In this document: positions 31,401-41,357 of the stretch, in pieces
Layout of the letters: each line of letters opens with the position of its first letter
Numbering within the stretch: position 1 is the first letter of the stretch
Source: Halobellus limi
GTDB lineage: Archaea; Halobacteriota; Halobacteria; Halobacteriales; Haloferacaceae
Direction: 5' to 3'
Assembly: GCF_004799685.1 (NCBI RefSeq)
Contig: NZ_CP031311.1
Span: 1,116,001-1,180,000, forward strand
Length of the DNA: 64,000 nucleotides
Notes under the pieces: generated by a model
Databases searched by the model: none
Seen by the model: the letters and a program-made list of their open reading frames with translations, nothing else
Told to the model about the DNA's origin: nothing
Position numbers and translations under genes: made by a program

Positions 31401-34400
31401 GTCCGGCTGCTCGTGAACGGGAGTGAGGCCAACAGCACGGATGTCTCACTCAATGCAGGCGGAACCGAGACGGTCAGCTTCGACTACGACCCGAGTGAGA
31501 GCGACGTCGGGGAACTGAACCTCACCATCGCGAGCGCGGACGCTGCGGACGTGCGAAACATCACGATTCAGAGTCCCGCGGCGGTGAGCTACTCGAACTT
31601 CGAGTCGTCAGCTGACGCGGTTACCGTCGGTGACTCTGTCACCGTCACCGCGGACGTCGAGAACACGGGCGATATCAAGACGACGGTCGACGCGACGCTC
31701 CAGGTCTCGTTAGAGGGTGAAGAGGTGACCACGCTGGAAGACTCGGTGCCCCTCGCCGGCGGCGCAGAGGATCAGCTGCAGTTCGAGTACACCTTCGAAG
31801 AGCCGGGAACGTACAACCTAACGCTCGTCGATTCGGGGCTCGGTCCCCTGAGCGTCGAGGCCAACCAGGAGGTCGTTGATCTGTCCATCGCGGCGAACAC
31901 GACCCAGCCGTCCAACGGAAGCGTCGTCCGGTTCACGGTGACGAACGCCTCGGCCGAAGAGGATCCGATCCCGAACGCGACAGTCACCGTCGGTGAAGCG
32001 ACTGGGACGACCGGCGCGGACGGCGTAACCAACCTCACGGTGACGGGCGACGGCGAGACCACCGCAACCGCGACGAAGGAAGGGAACGAAACGATCGCGT
32101 ACAACAGCTCGTCGATCGACCTCTACGTCCTCCAGCCGTCCGATATCGTGTACAGCGACCTCTCGGTCGATCCGTTCGATCCGGAAACCGGCCAAGCGGT
32201 GACCATCACTGCCAACGTCACGAACGAGGACGGCGTCGAACGGGAGTTCAACGCCTCCGTCTACGCCGACGGTCAACGGATCGATGCCGAGGAGAGTTAC
32301 AGCGGTTCGCTCAACGCCAGTGAGACGCGGACCCTGACCTTCACCACCTCGTTCGACACCGCGGGGACCCGAACGATCACCGTCGGCGACGCCGACCTCG
32401 ACGGTGAAGTCCAGACCGCACCGTCGACAGTGGTCGTCGACCGCGCGGCGCGGCAGTTGAACATCACCGCCGACCCGAGGGAGGTCACCGAAGGTGACTC
32501 CGTCGAGTTCAACGTCACGAGCGAGACCGACGGGCAGCCGGTGAACGCGTCGATCACCGTGGCCGGCGAGCAGCGCTGGACCGACAACGAATCGGTCACG
32601 ATCCAACTCAACGAATCGGGCGACTACACGGCGGCGGCGACCAAGCCGGCGACGCCGAGCGTGGACTACCTCAACGACTCCGTGGACGTCCGAGTCAACG
32701 CGCCCGCTGACATTCAGGTGATCGACGTCTCGCCACTGCGAACCCAGCTCTACGAGGGCGATGACCTGACCGTCGAGGTGACCGTGGAGAACCTCGGCGA
32801 TCTGCAGGGATCCGAAGAGATAAACTTCAGCTTCCAAGGGCCGGAGCCGAGCCAGCCCGTCGAGCTGAACGGCAGCGAGCGAACGACGCTCGTCTTCACC
32901 GCAGAAGCGCCGAACGAGGGTGACTACAACGTCACCGTCGAAGGTGAGGAGTACCAGACGATCACGGTCGATCCCGCACTCGCCACGACTGACCTCTCAG
33001 TCGCGCCGACCGTGACGAGTGGCGAGGAACTCGTGGTGACCGCGACGGTCGAGAACCGGGGTTCGACTCAGGATACGAAGACGGTCGAGCTTGAGATCGA
33101 AGGAGAAAACAACCCGGTCGACTCCCAGGACGTCGTCGTCAACGGGAGTAGTTCCAACACGACCGAATTGATATGGGACACCACGGATGTGGCCGCCGGT
33201 GACCGGACCGTCTCCGTCGACGACCTCGAACAGACGGTGACGGTCGAACGTCAGAGCGTCGGCCTCCAGATCGAATCGAACGCGACGTCTACGACGACGA
33301 CCAACGAGACGGTCGAATTCCTCGTCGAAGACCAAAACGACAACCCGGTCGAAGGAGCGACGATCCGCGTGGGTGGGCAGACGCTCATCACTGACGCGAG
33401 CGGGACGAACACCACCACGTTCGAAGAAGCCGGTCGGTACACCGCTCGCGCCTCGAACGAGAGCACGAACACCACGGCATTCGAGCGCGCCTCGACGAGC
33501 GTCACGATCCGAGAGCCGGCGAACCTCACGGTCACCGAGGCGTTCCTCCCGACTGACGAGGTCTACGCCGGCGACGACGCCGAGGTCTTCGCAGCTGTCG
33601 AGAACGACGGCGGCGTTCCGGGCACGCTCGAACTGAACGTCACGAACAGTTCGGACGAGTCGGTCACGACGCGGAACGTGACGCTCGGCGCCGGGGAGTC
33701 GCGGACGGTCACCCTGACGCCGCAGCTCAACGCGACGGCGGACGAGGAGACGTTCACCGTCAACGGCGTCGAGGCCGGCGATGTCACGATCCTGCCGCAG
33801 TCGATCGTGACTGACGTCTCGCTCAACGCCACGGCGGTGACGACCGAAGACGCCGTGCGCGTGGACGCAGTCGTCACGAACCGCGGGAGTACTTCCGACG
33901 ACCCCGTCACCGTCAACTTCACCACGGGAGAAGGCGAAACGAGAGAACCGAACACGGGGGAGATCCCCGACGGCGAATCCGTAACCGTCTCTGAAACGTT
34001 CACGTTCAGCGAGGATACCACGGTAACGGTCGAGGGGCCGACAGGTGAAGGATTCACGCGGACAGTCACCGTCGCTGAGGCCGTCGAAGACCTCCAGATC
34101 TCGGCGAACCCGGCCACTGTGACTGAAGGCACGGACCTGAACATCACCGTGCGAAACGAAAGTGGTGATCTCGTCGACGCGACACTCGTCATCGGCGACG
34201 AGACGTACGACGTCACCGACGGCGTCCGGAACATTACCACGCCCGAAACGCTCGATGCCGGTGATTACACGGTGACTGCCACGAAGGAACCCGAGGATAT
34301 CGGAACGAGCTACAACAGCTCCTCGGTCGATGTCACAGTCCAGGCACCGGCCGCTATCGAAGTCACGGACGCCTACCGACTGACGACCCAGGCGTACACC

Positions 34401-37400
34401 GGTGACGAGGTCGAGGTGGAGGCAGTCGTCGTGAACGACGGCGACCGGTCTGGAGAAGCGACGATCAACCTCACCGACGACTCCGGCGAGGTGCTCGACA
34501 ACCAGACCGTCGACCTCGCTGGCAACGCCAACACCACGATCACGCTGAACGCGACGTTCAACGAGACTGGCTCGCCGACGCTCTCCGTCGGCGACGAGGT
34601 GGCCGGCGAAGTCGAGATCGATCCGCAGACGGTCGTGACGGACTACACGCTCACGAACACGTCTGTGACCGTCGACGAGCAGGAGACGACGATCAACGCG
34701 ACGGTTCGCAACCGCGGATCCGAAATCGATGAGAGCTTCGCGGTGAACCTCAGCGTGGGCGGTCAGGAGGACGTCGACAACGCCACCGTCAGAAACCTCG
34801 GATCGGGCGAGGAGGAGTACGTCGAATTCAATCGGACGTTCGACACCGTCGGCCGGACGCCGGTCACCGTCAACGAGGAACCGGAGACGAGCGTCCTCGT
34901 GACCGAGCAGATCGTCGACCTCTCCGTGGAAGTCGAGACCGAGAACCCGACGACCGACGACGAGGTCGTCTTCAACGTCACCGACAGTAACGACGACGCG
35001 ATCGAGAACGTGACGATCGTCGCGCGCGGTCAGGTTCTCGAGACGGGACCGAGCGGGCAGGCGAGCGCGAACTTCACCTCTGGAACGGTCTCAGCCTCGG
35101 TGACGGCGGACGGAGAACAGATCTCCTACAACCCCGACAGCGTGGAGTTCACGGTCAACCGCCCGGCGAACGTGCTCCTGCTCGGCGCTGACGTGACGAG
35201 CGAGGACACGGTGTATCAGGGCGAGACGGTCGACGTCTCTGTCGACCTGCTGAACCTCGGCGGCGTCGCCGGCGAGCGCAACGTCACGCTGAACGTCAGC
35301 GGGACGACGGCGGACTACTCCGTCCGGTCCGTCGATCCGGGCGACTCGGAGACGGTGACGCTCTCGGCGCAGCTCAACGACACGGGCGAACAGACGCTCA
35401 CCGCCACGCACAACGGGACCGACGCCGACGAAGAGGCGACGGTCGATGTCCAGCCGGCGGCCGTCGTCGCCAACTACACGGTGAACCAGACGGCGATCTC
35501 GGTCGATGATGCCATTCGCGTGCAGGCGAACGTCACGAACCGCGGCGAAATCACCGACTCAGCCGAGGTCGACGTGTCGATCACGCCGGCCGCCAACGAG
35601 TCGTACGATCCGGTGACAGTCGACGTCGCGCCCGGCGAGACCAACTCGACGAACTTCACGTTCACCTTCGCGGACAACGCGACGCGCACGGTCTCGGTCA
35701 ACGACCTCGATCCGACCGAGATCTCGATCGCGCGGAACCAGAACGAGCTCAACCTGACGACGACGACCTCGACGGTGACGTCGGGTGAAACGGTCGAGTT
35801 CACCGTGACGAACGAGGACGCGGACGGCGCCGGCGTCGACGATGCGACGATCGCGATCGCCGGTCAGTCGGTCTCGACCACGGGTGGCGTAGCCGAGACG
35901 ACCGTCCGCGAGAGCGGCACGTACACGGCAGTCGTGACGAAGACCGGAACGGAGGAAGTGGTCTACGAACGCGACACCGTCGAGATCACCGTCACCGATC
36001 CGCTCACGGTTCCGGACGAAGCCGAGTTCGGTGAGGTCGGTGCCGCACCGGACGGTGGAACCGAAGAGACGCTCACGGTCGAGATCGCGAACGACGGCGG
36101 ACGCAGCGTCTCCCTCGGAAGCGCCAGCGTCATCGGCGGCAACGCCAGCCAGTTCGAGGTTCTGGAGGCACCCGATTCGATCGCCGCCGGCGAGAACGGC
36201 ACGGTGACCGTCGCGTACACGCCCACCACGCGCGGTGACACGTCCGCGACGCTTCGGTTCCGTGCCGACACGCCGCGGGACCCAGTCCGCGAGGTCAACC
36301 TCTCCGGGACCGGCGTCGCGCCGGGAATCAGCGTCGATCCCTCGTCGCTACGGTTCAGTGACACCGACCTCGGAGACAGTCCGACCGAAACGGTCACCAT
36401 CGAGAACACGGGCAACCGCGACCTCCGGATCACCACTGAGTCGATGGGCGACGGGTTCAGTCGCTCGGAGACCGGCACGATTACGATCGACCGGGACACC
36501 ACCAAGACGATCGACGTCGAGTTCGATCCGGACGAGGCCGGCGAGTACGGCAGTCTGCTGAGCCTCTCGTCGAACGATCCGTTCAACGGTACTGTCGAGG
36601 TGCGCGCGAGCGGCACCGGACTCGGCGGCGAACTCCTCCTCTCACCGAGCGGGGAGTACTCGTTCGGCGAGGTCACGCAGGACTCCACCGAGAGCGCGAG
36701 CGTCCTCATCGAGAACACTGGAACTGACACTCTCACGGTGACGCCCGTTGTGGACGACGAAACCAACGGGACGTTCACCGTCGACAGCGAGGTCGACGAC
36801 ATCTCCCTCGATCCCGGAGAGTCCGAGTTCGTCACGGTCGAGATGACGCCGACGGATCTCTCGCCCACCGCGAACCTCACGTTCGATACGAACAATCAGG
36901 AGGTCGAGAACGGAACGCTGAACCTCTCCGCGACGACGCTGACGCCGACGGCAGAGGTGACGACGCCGGCCGACGACGCCAACCTGACGTTCGGCGACGT
37001 CGCGGTCGGCGGCTCCTCGACCAACGCGACCGTGATCGAGAACACGGACGACGCGGCACTGGAGATCGAAACGGCGGACGCGCTGTCGAACTCCGACTTC
37101 GAGTTCGTCGGCTCGCCCGGGACGATCACCGTCCAGCCCGACGAGACGCGCGAGATTCCGGTCAGACTCTCCCCGACGAGCCCGGGTCTGAGGACGACGA
37201 ACCTGACGCTCACGACGAACGACCCGAACAACGAGACGGTCAACGTCACGCTGGAGGGCCAGGGCCAGGCGACCGATCTGACGGGAAGTCCCTCCACCGT
37301 CGAGTACGAGACGATCGGTGAGGACAACGTGACCGTCGAGACCGTCACGCTCGAAAACGACGGGACGGAGGAACTCACGGGACTGCGCGTCACCTCCAAG

Positions 37401-40400
37401 AGCGGAAGCGGCGCGGGCCAGTTCGCGGTCGACTCGAGCACCGTTCCGGACTCTCTCGGTGAGGGAGAGACGGCGGACGTCGAGATCGCGTTCGCACCCA
37501 CCGAAGACGGCAGCCACTCGGCGACCGTGACCTTCGAGGCGACGGGCGACGTCGCCGGAAGCAGCCAGTTCGCGGTCTCCCTGTCCGGCGAGGCAACGCC
37601 GCCGGACGTCTCGGTCAACGAGACCGACCTCGGGTTCGGCTACGTGAACACCGCCGGGGACGAGGAGGCGACCGAGACGGTCCGGATCACGAACGACGGA
37701 CTGCCGGGCACGAACCTCACGATCGAGGACGTCTCGATCGCCGACGACGAGACGGATGCGTTCAACGTGACCTCACCGGAAGAGACGGAGATCGCCGGCA
37801 ACGAATCGGCGATCGTCGCTGTCGACTTCAACCCCGACACGACGGGCGAACAGACCGCGACGCTAGAGATCGAGACCAACGATCCCGACGAGGACACCGT
37901 CGAGGTCTCCCTGACCGGCGTCGGCTCGGCGCCGAGCGTCTCGGTCGATCCGGAGTCGGTCCAGTTCGGCCAGGTCCCGACCGACACGACGAGCGAGTCG
38001 AGGACGGTCGAGATCACGAACGACGGCGGTGAGACGCTCACGATCGAGGGTGTCTCGACCACCACGGATCAGTTCACGGTGACCGACGGCGTCGGTGACG
38101 ACACCACCGTCGTCCCCGGCGCGAGCCGCACCGTCTCGATCGCGGCCGAACCGACCGAGACGGGTGAGCAGACGGCTGACCTCACCATCTCGACGGCGTC
38201 GGTCGGCGACACGAACGTGAGACTCACCTCAGAGGGCATCGAGGCCAACCTCAGCGTCACCAGCGACCTGAACGGGACGTTCGGTGACGTCCGCACCGGT
38301 AGCTCCGAGCGTCGCACGCTCACCGTCACCAACGACGGCAACGCGACGCTGGAGATCGATGATGCGACGGTCAGCGACTCGGACGCCTTCACCGTCGTGA
38401 GCGGGGGCTCGACTTCGCTCGAACGCGGCGAGACCGAGACCTACACCGTGGCGTTCGGCCCCGATGCGCAGACCGAGTACGAGGGGACATTCGAGCTGAC
38501 GTCGAACGGTGGTCCCCACACGGTCGATCTCAACGGCACGGGCGTCGAGGGCAACGCCTCTCTCTCGCCGTCGACGAACGACTTCGGTGACGTCCAGATC
38601 GAGAACAGCTCAGAGGAGACGTTCGAGTTCGCGAACACCGGCGACGCGCCGCTGGAGATCACGAGCGTCTCGGTGACCGGCGACGACGCCGGTGCCTTCG
38701 AGGTGAGCGGTCTCTCGACCGGCACGGTCGGGGACGGTGGCTCTGAGACCTTCACCGTCGAGGCCGCGCCGAGCGTGACCGGCAGCGCGACCGCGACGCT
38801 CGAGATCCAGACGGCCGAGTCCGGGACAACGACCGCTAGCCTCGGCGCGACCGGCGTCGAGCAGGACATCGAACTCGGCAGTGGAAGCATCGAGTTCGAC
38901 CGCACTCGACTCGGAACGACCACAACCACGACGGTCACGGTCTCGAACGACGGGAACGCAGACCTGAGCGTCTCCGACCTCACGGTCGCCGGCGCGGACT
39001 CCGATCAGTTCGAGGTAGTCGATCCGACCGTCACCGACGCGTCGTCGCTGACGATCGAGCCCGGAGACAGCCGAGAGGTCGAACTAGAGTTCTCACCGCC
39101 GACAGACGACGTTGAGGACGCCCAGGACGGCATCGCGCAGACCGCGCGGCTGATCGTCCGGAGCGACGATCCCGACGAGGGCACGCTGGAAGTCGATCTC
39201 AGCGGGACGGGCAAGACGCCCGATCTCCAGGTGAGCACCGACGCGCTCCAGTTCGGTTCGACGTCGATCGGCGATACGTCCACGCGGACGCTGACGATCA
39301 CGAACGGCGTCAACGCGACCGCGGACGTGAACCTCCGCGCGGTGGCCGCCTCGGGCGGCATCGGCAACGAGTTCACGGTGACCGACGCGGGGGCTGACGC
39401 CCTGGCGCCGGGTGAATCCACGACCGTCACGGTGGCGCTGACGCCGCAGGTGCCCGGACCGAAGTTCGGTTCGCTGAACGTCATCACGACCGATCCGCGG
39501 CAGCCCGGCAAGTCGGTGTTCCTCTCGAACTCCGAGACCATCGTCACCGTCGCGTACGGCAGCGTGGATGTCTCCTACGAGAACGTCAACCCCGGACTCC
39601 AGCCGGAGCGTAGCTTCCGGCCGTACCCGGACGCCGACGCCGAGGTGACCGGCACGCAGCCGTTCGTCCAGACCAGCGACGACTTCGAGCTCCGGATCGA
39701 TGGCCAGCCGGATCCGTTCGGAGCCGCCGTCGAAGACGATGACTACGGCGCGATCCGCTACGTCTCGGCGACGAAGTCGAACCTCTCTGCGAGCTCACTC
39801 GAGAACAACACCTTCACCTTCCGGGTGAGCAAGGCCGCACTCGCCGACCTGGACGCCAGCGAGTCCGACGTTGAGCTCCTCCGATACGACGGAAGCAGTT
39901 ACGAACCCGTCAGCGGCGGAACGACGCTCGAAAGCGAGGAGCGGGCCGACTACACCTACGAGGCGACGACCGACAGCCTCTCGCAGTTCGCGATCGTCGT
40001 CGAGGATCCGCAGCCGAACCTCGGCGTGGTGAGCGGAAGCGCGAACCTGAACACCACCTCCGTCACGGAGAATAATCCCGTGTCGGTGACAGCCGAGGTC
40101 GAAAACACCGGCGCCGCGGACGGCGAGGCTGACTTCGAGCTCACCCTCGATGGGGACACGGTCGCGACCAAGACCGTTGACGTCGACGCGGGTGACACGA
40201 CGGAAGTCACGGTCGCGTTCACGCCGAGCGAGATTGGGACGTTCCCCGTCGCGTTCGGCGGTGAGCCCGCAGGCAATCTGGAAGTTACCGAAGCAGACGA
40301 CGAACAGCCACCCAGCGGTGGCGGCGGTGGCGGCGGACAGCCCGCCGCGCCGACCCAGCCCGCACGGGTCGACGTGACCGTTCAGGACGGCACCGCCGAG

Positions 40401-41258
40401 GTGTCAATCACCGGCGCCACCGCCGGCCAGCCGGTGACGATCGAACCCGGCGTGACCGGCGAGGGCGCGGCGAGTCCGCAGCTCGACGCCGTGAGCGTGG
40501 ACTTCAGCGAGGACGTCGAGAGCACGTCGATGTCCGTCAGCGGCTCTCCCGGTGACACGCCGCCGGTGAACGAGGAGGGCGATCTCGGCTACTTCAACAT
40601 CGAACACGACTTCACCGACGAGCAGGTCGGTGACGTGACGTTCGACTTCACGGTCGAGCGCGACCGCCTCGAGGAACGCGGCGTCGCGCCCGAGGACGTC
40701 GTGCTCTACCGGTACCACGACGGCTCCTGGAACGCGCTGGAGACGTCACAGACCGGCAGCGCCGACGGAGCGGTCCAGTTCGAGGCCGTCTCGCCCGGCC
40801 TCTCCGTGTTCGCGGTGAGCACGGCGCAGGCCCAACAGCCCGCGTTCGAGGTGACTGACGCGACGCTCGGATCGACGGAGATCGGGACGGGTGACTCCGT
40901 CGACGTCACGGCGACCGTCGAGAACACCGGTGACGGGTCCGGCACGTTCACGGCGAACCTCACCGTCGACGGCGAGACCGTCACGCAGGAGTCGGTGACC
41001 GTCGACGCCGGAAGCTCAGAGACGGTGACGTTCACCCGGACGTTCGAGGAGGCCGGCACCTACGACGTCGGCGTCAGCGGCTCGAACGCCGGCACGCTGA
41101 CCGTCTCTGAGGACGCGACTGCGACGACGACCGCGACGGCGACGACGACCGAGGAGGTGTCCGCGCTGGGCGACGTCGACCTCGCCCTGCTCGGACTGCT
41201 CGCGCTGCTCGTCCTGGCCATCGCCGGATTCTTCGTCTACCGGCGCCGCGAGCTGTAA
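28467..41258 (+). CDS. Giant (4263-residue) surface protein of CARDB-like and choice-of-anchor-D-like repeats
   Basis: ATG 28467 starts an export signal (FFAAVFAFLMITSGMTSGVV then AAEE). Order: a fibronectin-III-like domain (about 50-155); a beta-rich region to about 525; CARDB-like units (about 525-2510), the later part in a higher-order repeat of about 275 residues; eleven choice-of-anchor-D/ASPM-SPD2-Hydin-like units of about 105 residues (about 2515-3690), each closing in a variant of 'SGTG' or 'EG'; two PGF-pre-PGF-like domains (about 3690-3850 and 3965-4110) separated by a CARDB unit and a poly-Gly linker; a last CARDB unit; and a Thr-rich stalk with one membrane helix (LALLGLLALLVLAIAGFFVY) and RRREL. 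It is extremely acidic and full of N-x-S/T sequons. It is probably a long adhesive or protective fibre anchored in the membrane. The tail lacks a PGF tripeptide. Confidence 0.88.
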   Translation: MSPLGGNQFFAAVFAFLMITSGMTSGVVAAEEPADGFERIDDSETVQQMGGSNTTLNFSVQTSSASGVETYDATVNGEIDNLTTDSVEVYFEWRPESESEYRRTESQTISDNGTFNETLTFLDPGTTFEYRAVAESENGRGEGDIDTFTTSDVDIATQEFTQAPNTDNIYLFNLFFQGLQVEVDDSEVGMQTDVPEVQLEAGGLSPSVYPNEKGTIPVHNEDETLQFDFEGGDTLQPFSGSQADIVAVKTDSSEGLDTFSQISQLEDFLNDEDSTVEVFETTTIGDGEQITYDLQADGRGSGNYVFLAVNNGSVSVDDTGNVTLDNVRVVGLDFAVVQDGESTVDTSRQDSDYPAPEYRPGENVTVEAEAALSGQGEITQAVILYDENDLGDETVTAVISDLSNVDPNNITVESSISGFEGVRRVEEGSTLMGEDLGERDETGVFTVDDAFRFIGGNIGDRLTDNPDAEVQNASIVAKANTGTETTFEIGTFENFSTGQYSVIHIAENNETGEVYTNKESVTLTEELDPWATVEIDEEDSDLNVVDGEEIVINATVTNIGNGTVNDTADLYFDGNQVVIGGSLGSPEYEQEGINLSAGESQQISLVYDTDEDVGGYFDNVPETVTAEIRTPNGTDSTTVRVGDQGANFSVDIDGGASDDEVTQGDNLTIVSDITNDGDISGTQTIEAEFGGATESTEISVDPGTTETVEFTFENVEVDADTYEVNVSSENDFATTDVTVNPGPNFVVGPLETDDTVTAGEDISVNTTVENTGGAEGTQDVEFLFNGTVVETRSDVTIGSGASQEFNFTVPTSEADAGSRDVTVRTADDTATQSVTILGPPEFQVEIDGDASNDTVVPGGTATIVANVTNFGGQFAEQDITLEHNSDQVKSKSLGLEPGESGSVTFEYQADGATPGEPLTFAVASEDDTADWSVSVVQDATFDVAITEPAEGAEFVAGEDTITVTANVENVGDLSDSQDVRLLVNGSEANSTDVSLNAGGTETVSFDYDPSESDVGELNLTIASADAADVRNITIQSPAAVSYSNFESSADAVTVGDSVTVTADVENTGDIKTTVDATLQVSLEGEEVTTLEDSVPLAGGAEDQLQFEYTFEEPGTYNLTLVDSGLGPLSVEANQEVVDLSIAANTTQPSNGSVVRFTVTNASAEEDPIPNATVTVGEATGTTGADGVTNLTVTGDGETTATATKEGNETIAYNSSSIDLYVLQPSDIVYSDLSVDPFDPETGQAVTITANVTNEDGVEREFNASVYADGQRIDAEESYSGSLNASETRTLTFTTSFDTAGTRTITVGDADLDGEVQTAPSTVVVDRAARQLNITADPREVTEGDSVEFNVTSETDGQPVNASITVAGEQRWTDNESVTIQLNESGDYTAAATKPATPSVDYLNDSVDVRVNAPADIQVIDVSPLRTQLYEGDDLTVEVTVENLGDLQGSEEINFSFQGPEPSQPVELNGSERTTLVFTAEAPNEGDYNVTVEGEEYQTITVDPALATTDLSVAPTVTSGEELVVTATVENRGSTQDTKTVELEIEGENNPVDSQDVVVNGSSSNTTELIWDTTDVAAGDRTVSVDDLEQTVTVERQSVGLQIESNATSTTTTNETVEFLVEDQNDNPVEGATIRVGGQTLITDASGTNTTTFEEAGRYTARASNESTNTTAFERASTSVTIREPANLTVTEAFLPTDEVYAGDDAEVFAAVENDGGVPGTLELNVTNSSDESVTTRNVTLGAGESRTVTLTPQLNATADEETFTVNGVEAGDVTILPQSIVTDVSLNATAVTTEDAVRVDAVVTNRGSTSDDPVTVNFTTGEGETREPNTGEIPDGESVTVSETFTFSEDTTVTVEGPTGEGFTRTVTVAEAVEDLQISANPATVTEGTDLNITVRNESGDLVDATLVIGDETYDVTDGVRNITTPETLDAGDYTVTATKEPEDIGTSYNSSSVDVTVQAPAAIEVTDAYRLTTQAYTGDEVEVEAVVVNDGDRSGEATINLTDDSGEVLDNQTVDLAGNANTTITLNATFNETGSPTLSVGDEVAGEVEIDPQTVVTDYTLTNTSVTVDEQETTINATVRNRGSEIDESFAVNLSVGGQEDVDNATVRNLGSGEEEYVEFNRTFDTVGRTPVTVNEEPETSVLVTEQIVDLSVEVETENPTTDDEVVFNVTDSNDDAIENVTIVARGQVLETGPSGQASANFTSGTVSASVTADGEQISYNPDSVEFTVNRPANVLLLGADVTSEDTVYQGETVDVSVDLLNLGGVAGERNVTLNVSGTTADYSVRSVDPGDSETVTLSAQLNDTGEQTLTATHNGTDADEEATVDVQPAAVVANYTVNQTAISVDDAIRVQANVTNRGEITDSAEVDVSITPAANESYDPVTVDVAPGETNSTNFTFTFADNATRTVSVNDLDPTEISIARNQNELNLTTTTSTVTSGETVEFTVTNEDADGAGVDDATIAIAGQSVSTTGGVAETTVRESGTYTAVVTKTGTEEVVYERDTVEITVTDPLTVPDEAEFGEVGAAPDGGTEETLTVEIANDGGRSVSLGSASVIGGNASQFEVLEAPDSIAAGENGTVTVAYTPTTRGDTSATLRFRADTPRDPVREVNLSGTGVAPGISVDPSSLRFSDTDLGDSPTETVTIENTGNRDLRITTESMGDGFSRSETGTITIDRDTTKTIDVEFDPDEAGEYGSLLSLSSNDPFNGTVEVRASGTGLGGELLLSPSGEYSFGEVTQDSTESASVLIENTGTDTLTVTPVVDDETNGTFTVDSEVDDISLDPGESEFVTVEMTPTDLSPTANLTFDTNNQEVENGTLNLSATTLTPTAEVTTPADDANLTFGDVAVGGSSTNATVIENTDDAALEIETADALSNSDFEFVGSPGTITVQPDETREIPVRLSPTSPGLRTTNLTLTTNDPNNETVNVTLEGQGQATDLTGSPSTVEYETIGEDNVTVETVTLENDGTEELTGLRVTSKSGSGAGQFAVDSSTVPDSLGEGETADVEIAFAPTEDGSHSATVTFEATGDVAGSSQFAVSLSGEATPPDVSVNETDLGFGYVNTAGDEEATETVRITNDGLPGTNLTIEDVSIADDETDAFNVTSPEETEIAGNESAIVAVDFNPDTTGEQTATLEIETNDPDEDTVEVSLTGVGSAPSVSVDPESVQFGQVPTDTTSESRTVEITNDGGETLTIEGVSTTTDQFTVTDGVGDDTTVVPGASRTVSIAAEPTETGEQTADLTISTASVGDTNVRLTSEGIEANLSVTSDLNGTFGDVRTGSSERRTLTVTNDGNATLEIDDATVSDSDAFTVVSGGSTSLERGETETYTVAFGPDAQTEYEGTFELTSNGGPHTVDLNGTGVEGNASLSPSTNDFGDVQIENSSEETFEFANTGDAPLEITSVSVTGDDAGAFEVSGLSTGTVGDGGSETFTVEAAPSVTGSATATLEIQTAESGTTTASLGATGVEQDIELGSGSIEFDRTRLGTTTTTTVTVSNDGNADLSVSDLTVAGADSDQFEVVDPTVTDASSLTIEPGDSREVELEFSPPTDDVEDAQDGIAQTARLIVRSDDPDEGTLEVDLSGTGKTPDLQVSTDALQFGSTSIGDTSTRTLTITNGVNATADVNLRAVAASGGIGNEFTVTDAGADALAPGESTTVTVALTPQVPGPKFGSLNVITTDPRQPGKSVFLSNSETIVTVAYGSVDVSYENVNPGLQPERSFRPYPDADAEVTGTQPFVQTSDDFELRIDGQPDPFGAAVEDDDYGAIRYVSATKSNLSASSLENNTFTFRVSKAALADLDASESDVELLRYDGSSYEPVSGGTTLESEERADYTYEATTDSLSQFAIVVEDPQPNLGVVSGSANLNTTSVTENNPVSVTAEVENTGAADGEADFELTLDGDTVATKTVDVDAGDTTEVTVAFTPSEIGTFPVAFGGEPAGNLEVTEADDEQPPSGGGGGGGQPAAPTQPARVDVTVQDGTAEVSITGATAGQPVTIEPGVTGEGAASPQLDAVSVDFSEDVESTSMSVSGSPGDTPPVNEEGDLGYFNIEHDFTDEQVGDVTFDFTVERDRLEERGVAPEDVVLYRYHDGSWNALETSQTGSADGAVQFEAVSPGLSVFAVSTAQAQQPAFEVTDATLGSTEIGTGDSVDVTATVENTGDGSGTFTANLTVDGETVTQESVTVDAGSSETVTFTRTFEEAGTYDVGVSGSNAGTLTVSEDATATTTATATTTEEVSALGDVDLALLGLLALLVLAIAGFFVYRRREL
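31871..35990 (+). repeat. Higher-order repeat of about 275 codons in the giant gene
   Basis: Unit starts are marked by a strand like VDLSIAANTT or LQISANPATV at about 31871, 32448, 33252, 34085, 34914 and 35740. Each full unit has an N-terminal Ig-like or carboxypeptidase-regulatory-like module ending 'Y-N-S-S-V' or similar, then two CARDB-like modules. The first spacing is shorter (one CARDB missing). Copies are diverged, so the expansion is old. Confidence 0.7.
36010..39540 (+). repeat. Eleven tandem choice-of-anchor-D-like units in the giant gene
   Basis: About 320 bases each. Typical unit: a leader such as ISVDPSSLRFSDTDLGD, then TVTIENTGNRDLRI, then a variant of 'V-x-F-x-P-x-x-x-G' and 'L-x-x-x-S-N-D-P', ending 'V-x-L-S-G-T-G'. 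Units start near 36010, 36330, 36640, 36950, 37275, 37605, 37935, 38250, 38560, 38870 and 39220. Confidence 0.7.
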
Positions 41259-41357
41259 CCCGCGACCGCGGTTTCTCGACGCCGGTTCTCGATTTCGTTC
41301 GTTCGACCCGACCGTCCGACCCACACGTATTTTTAATCCGGGCGGCGAGGTAGGTCC

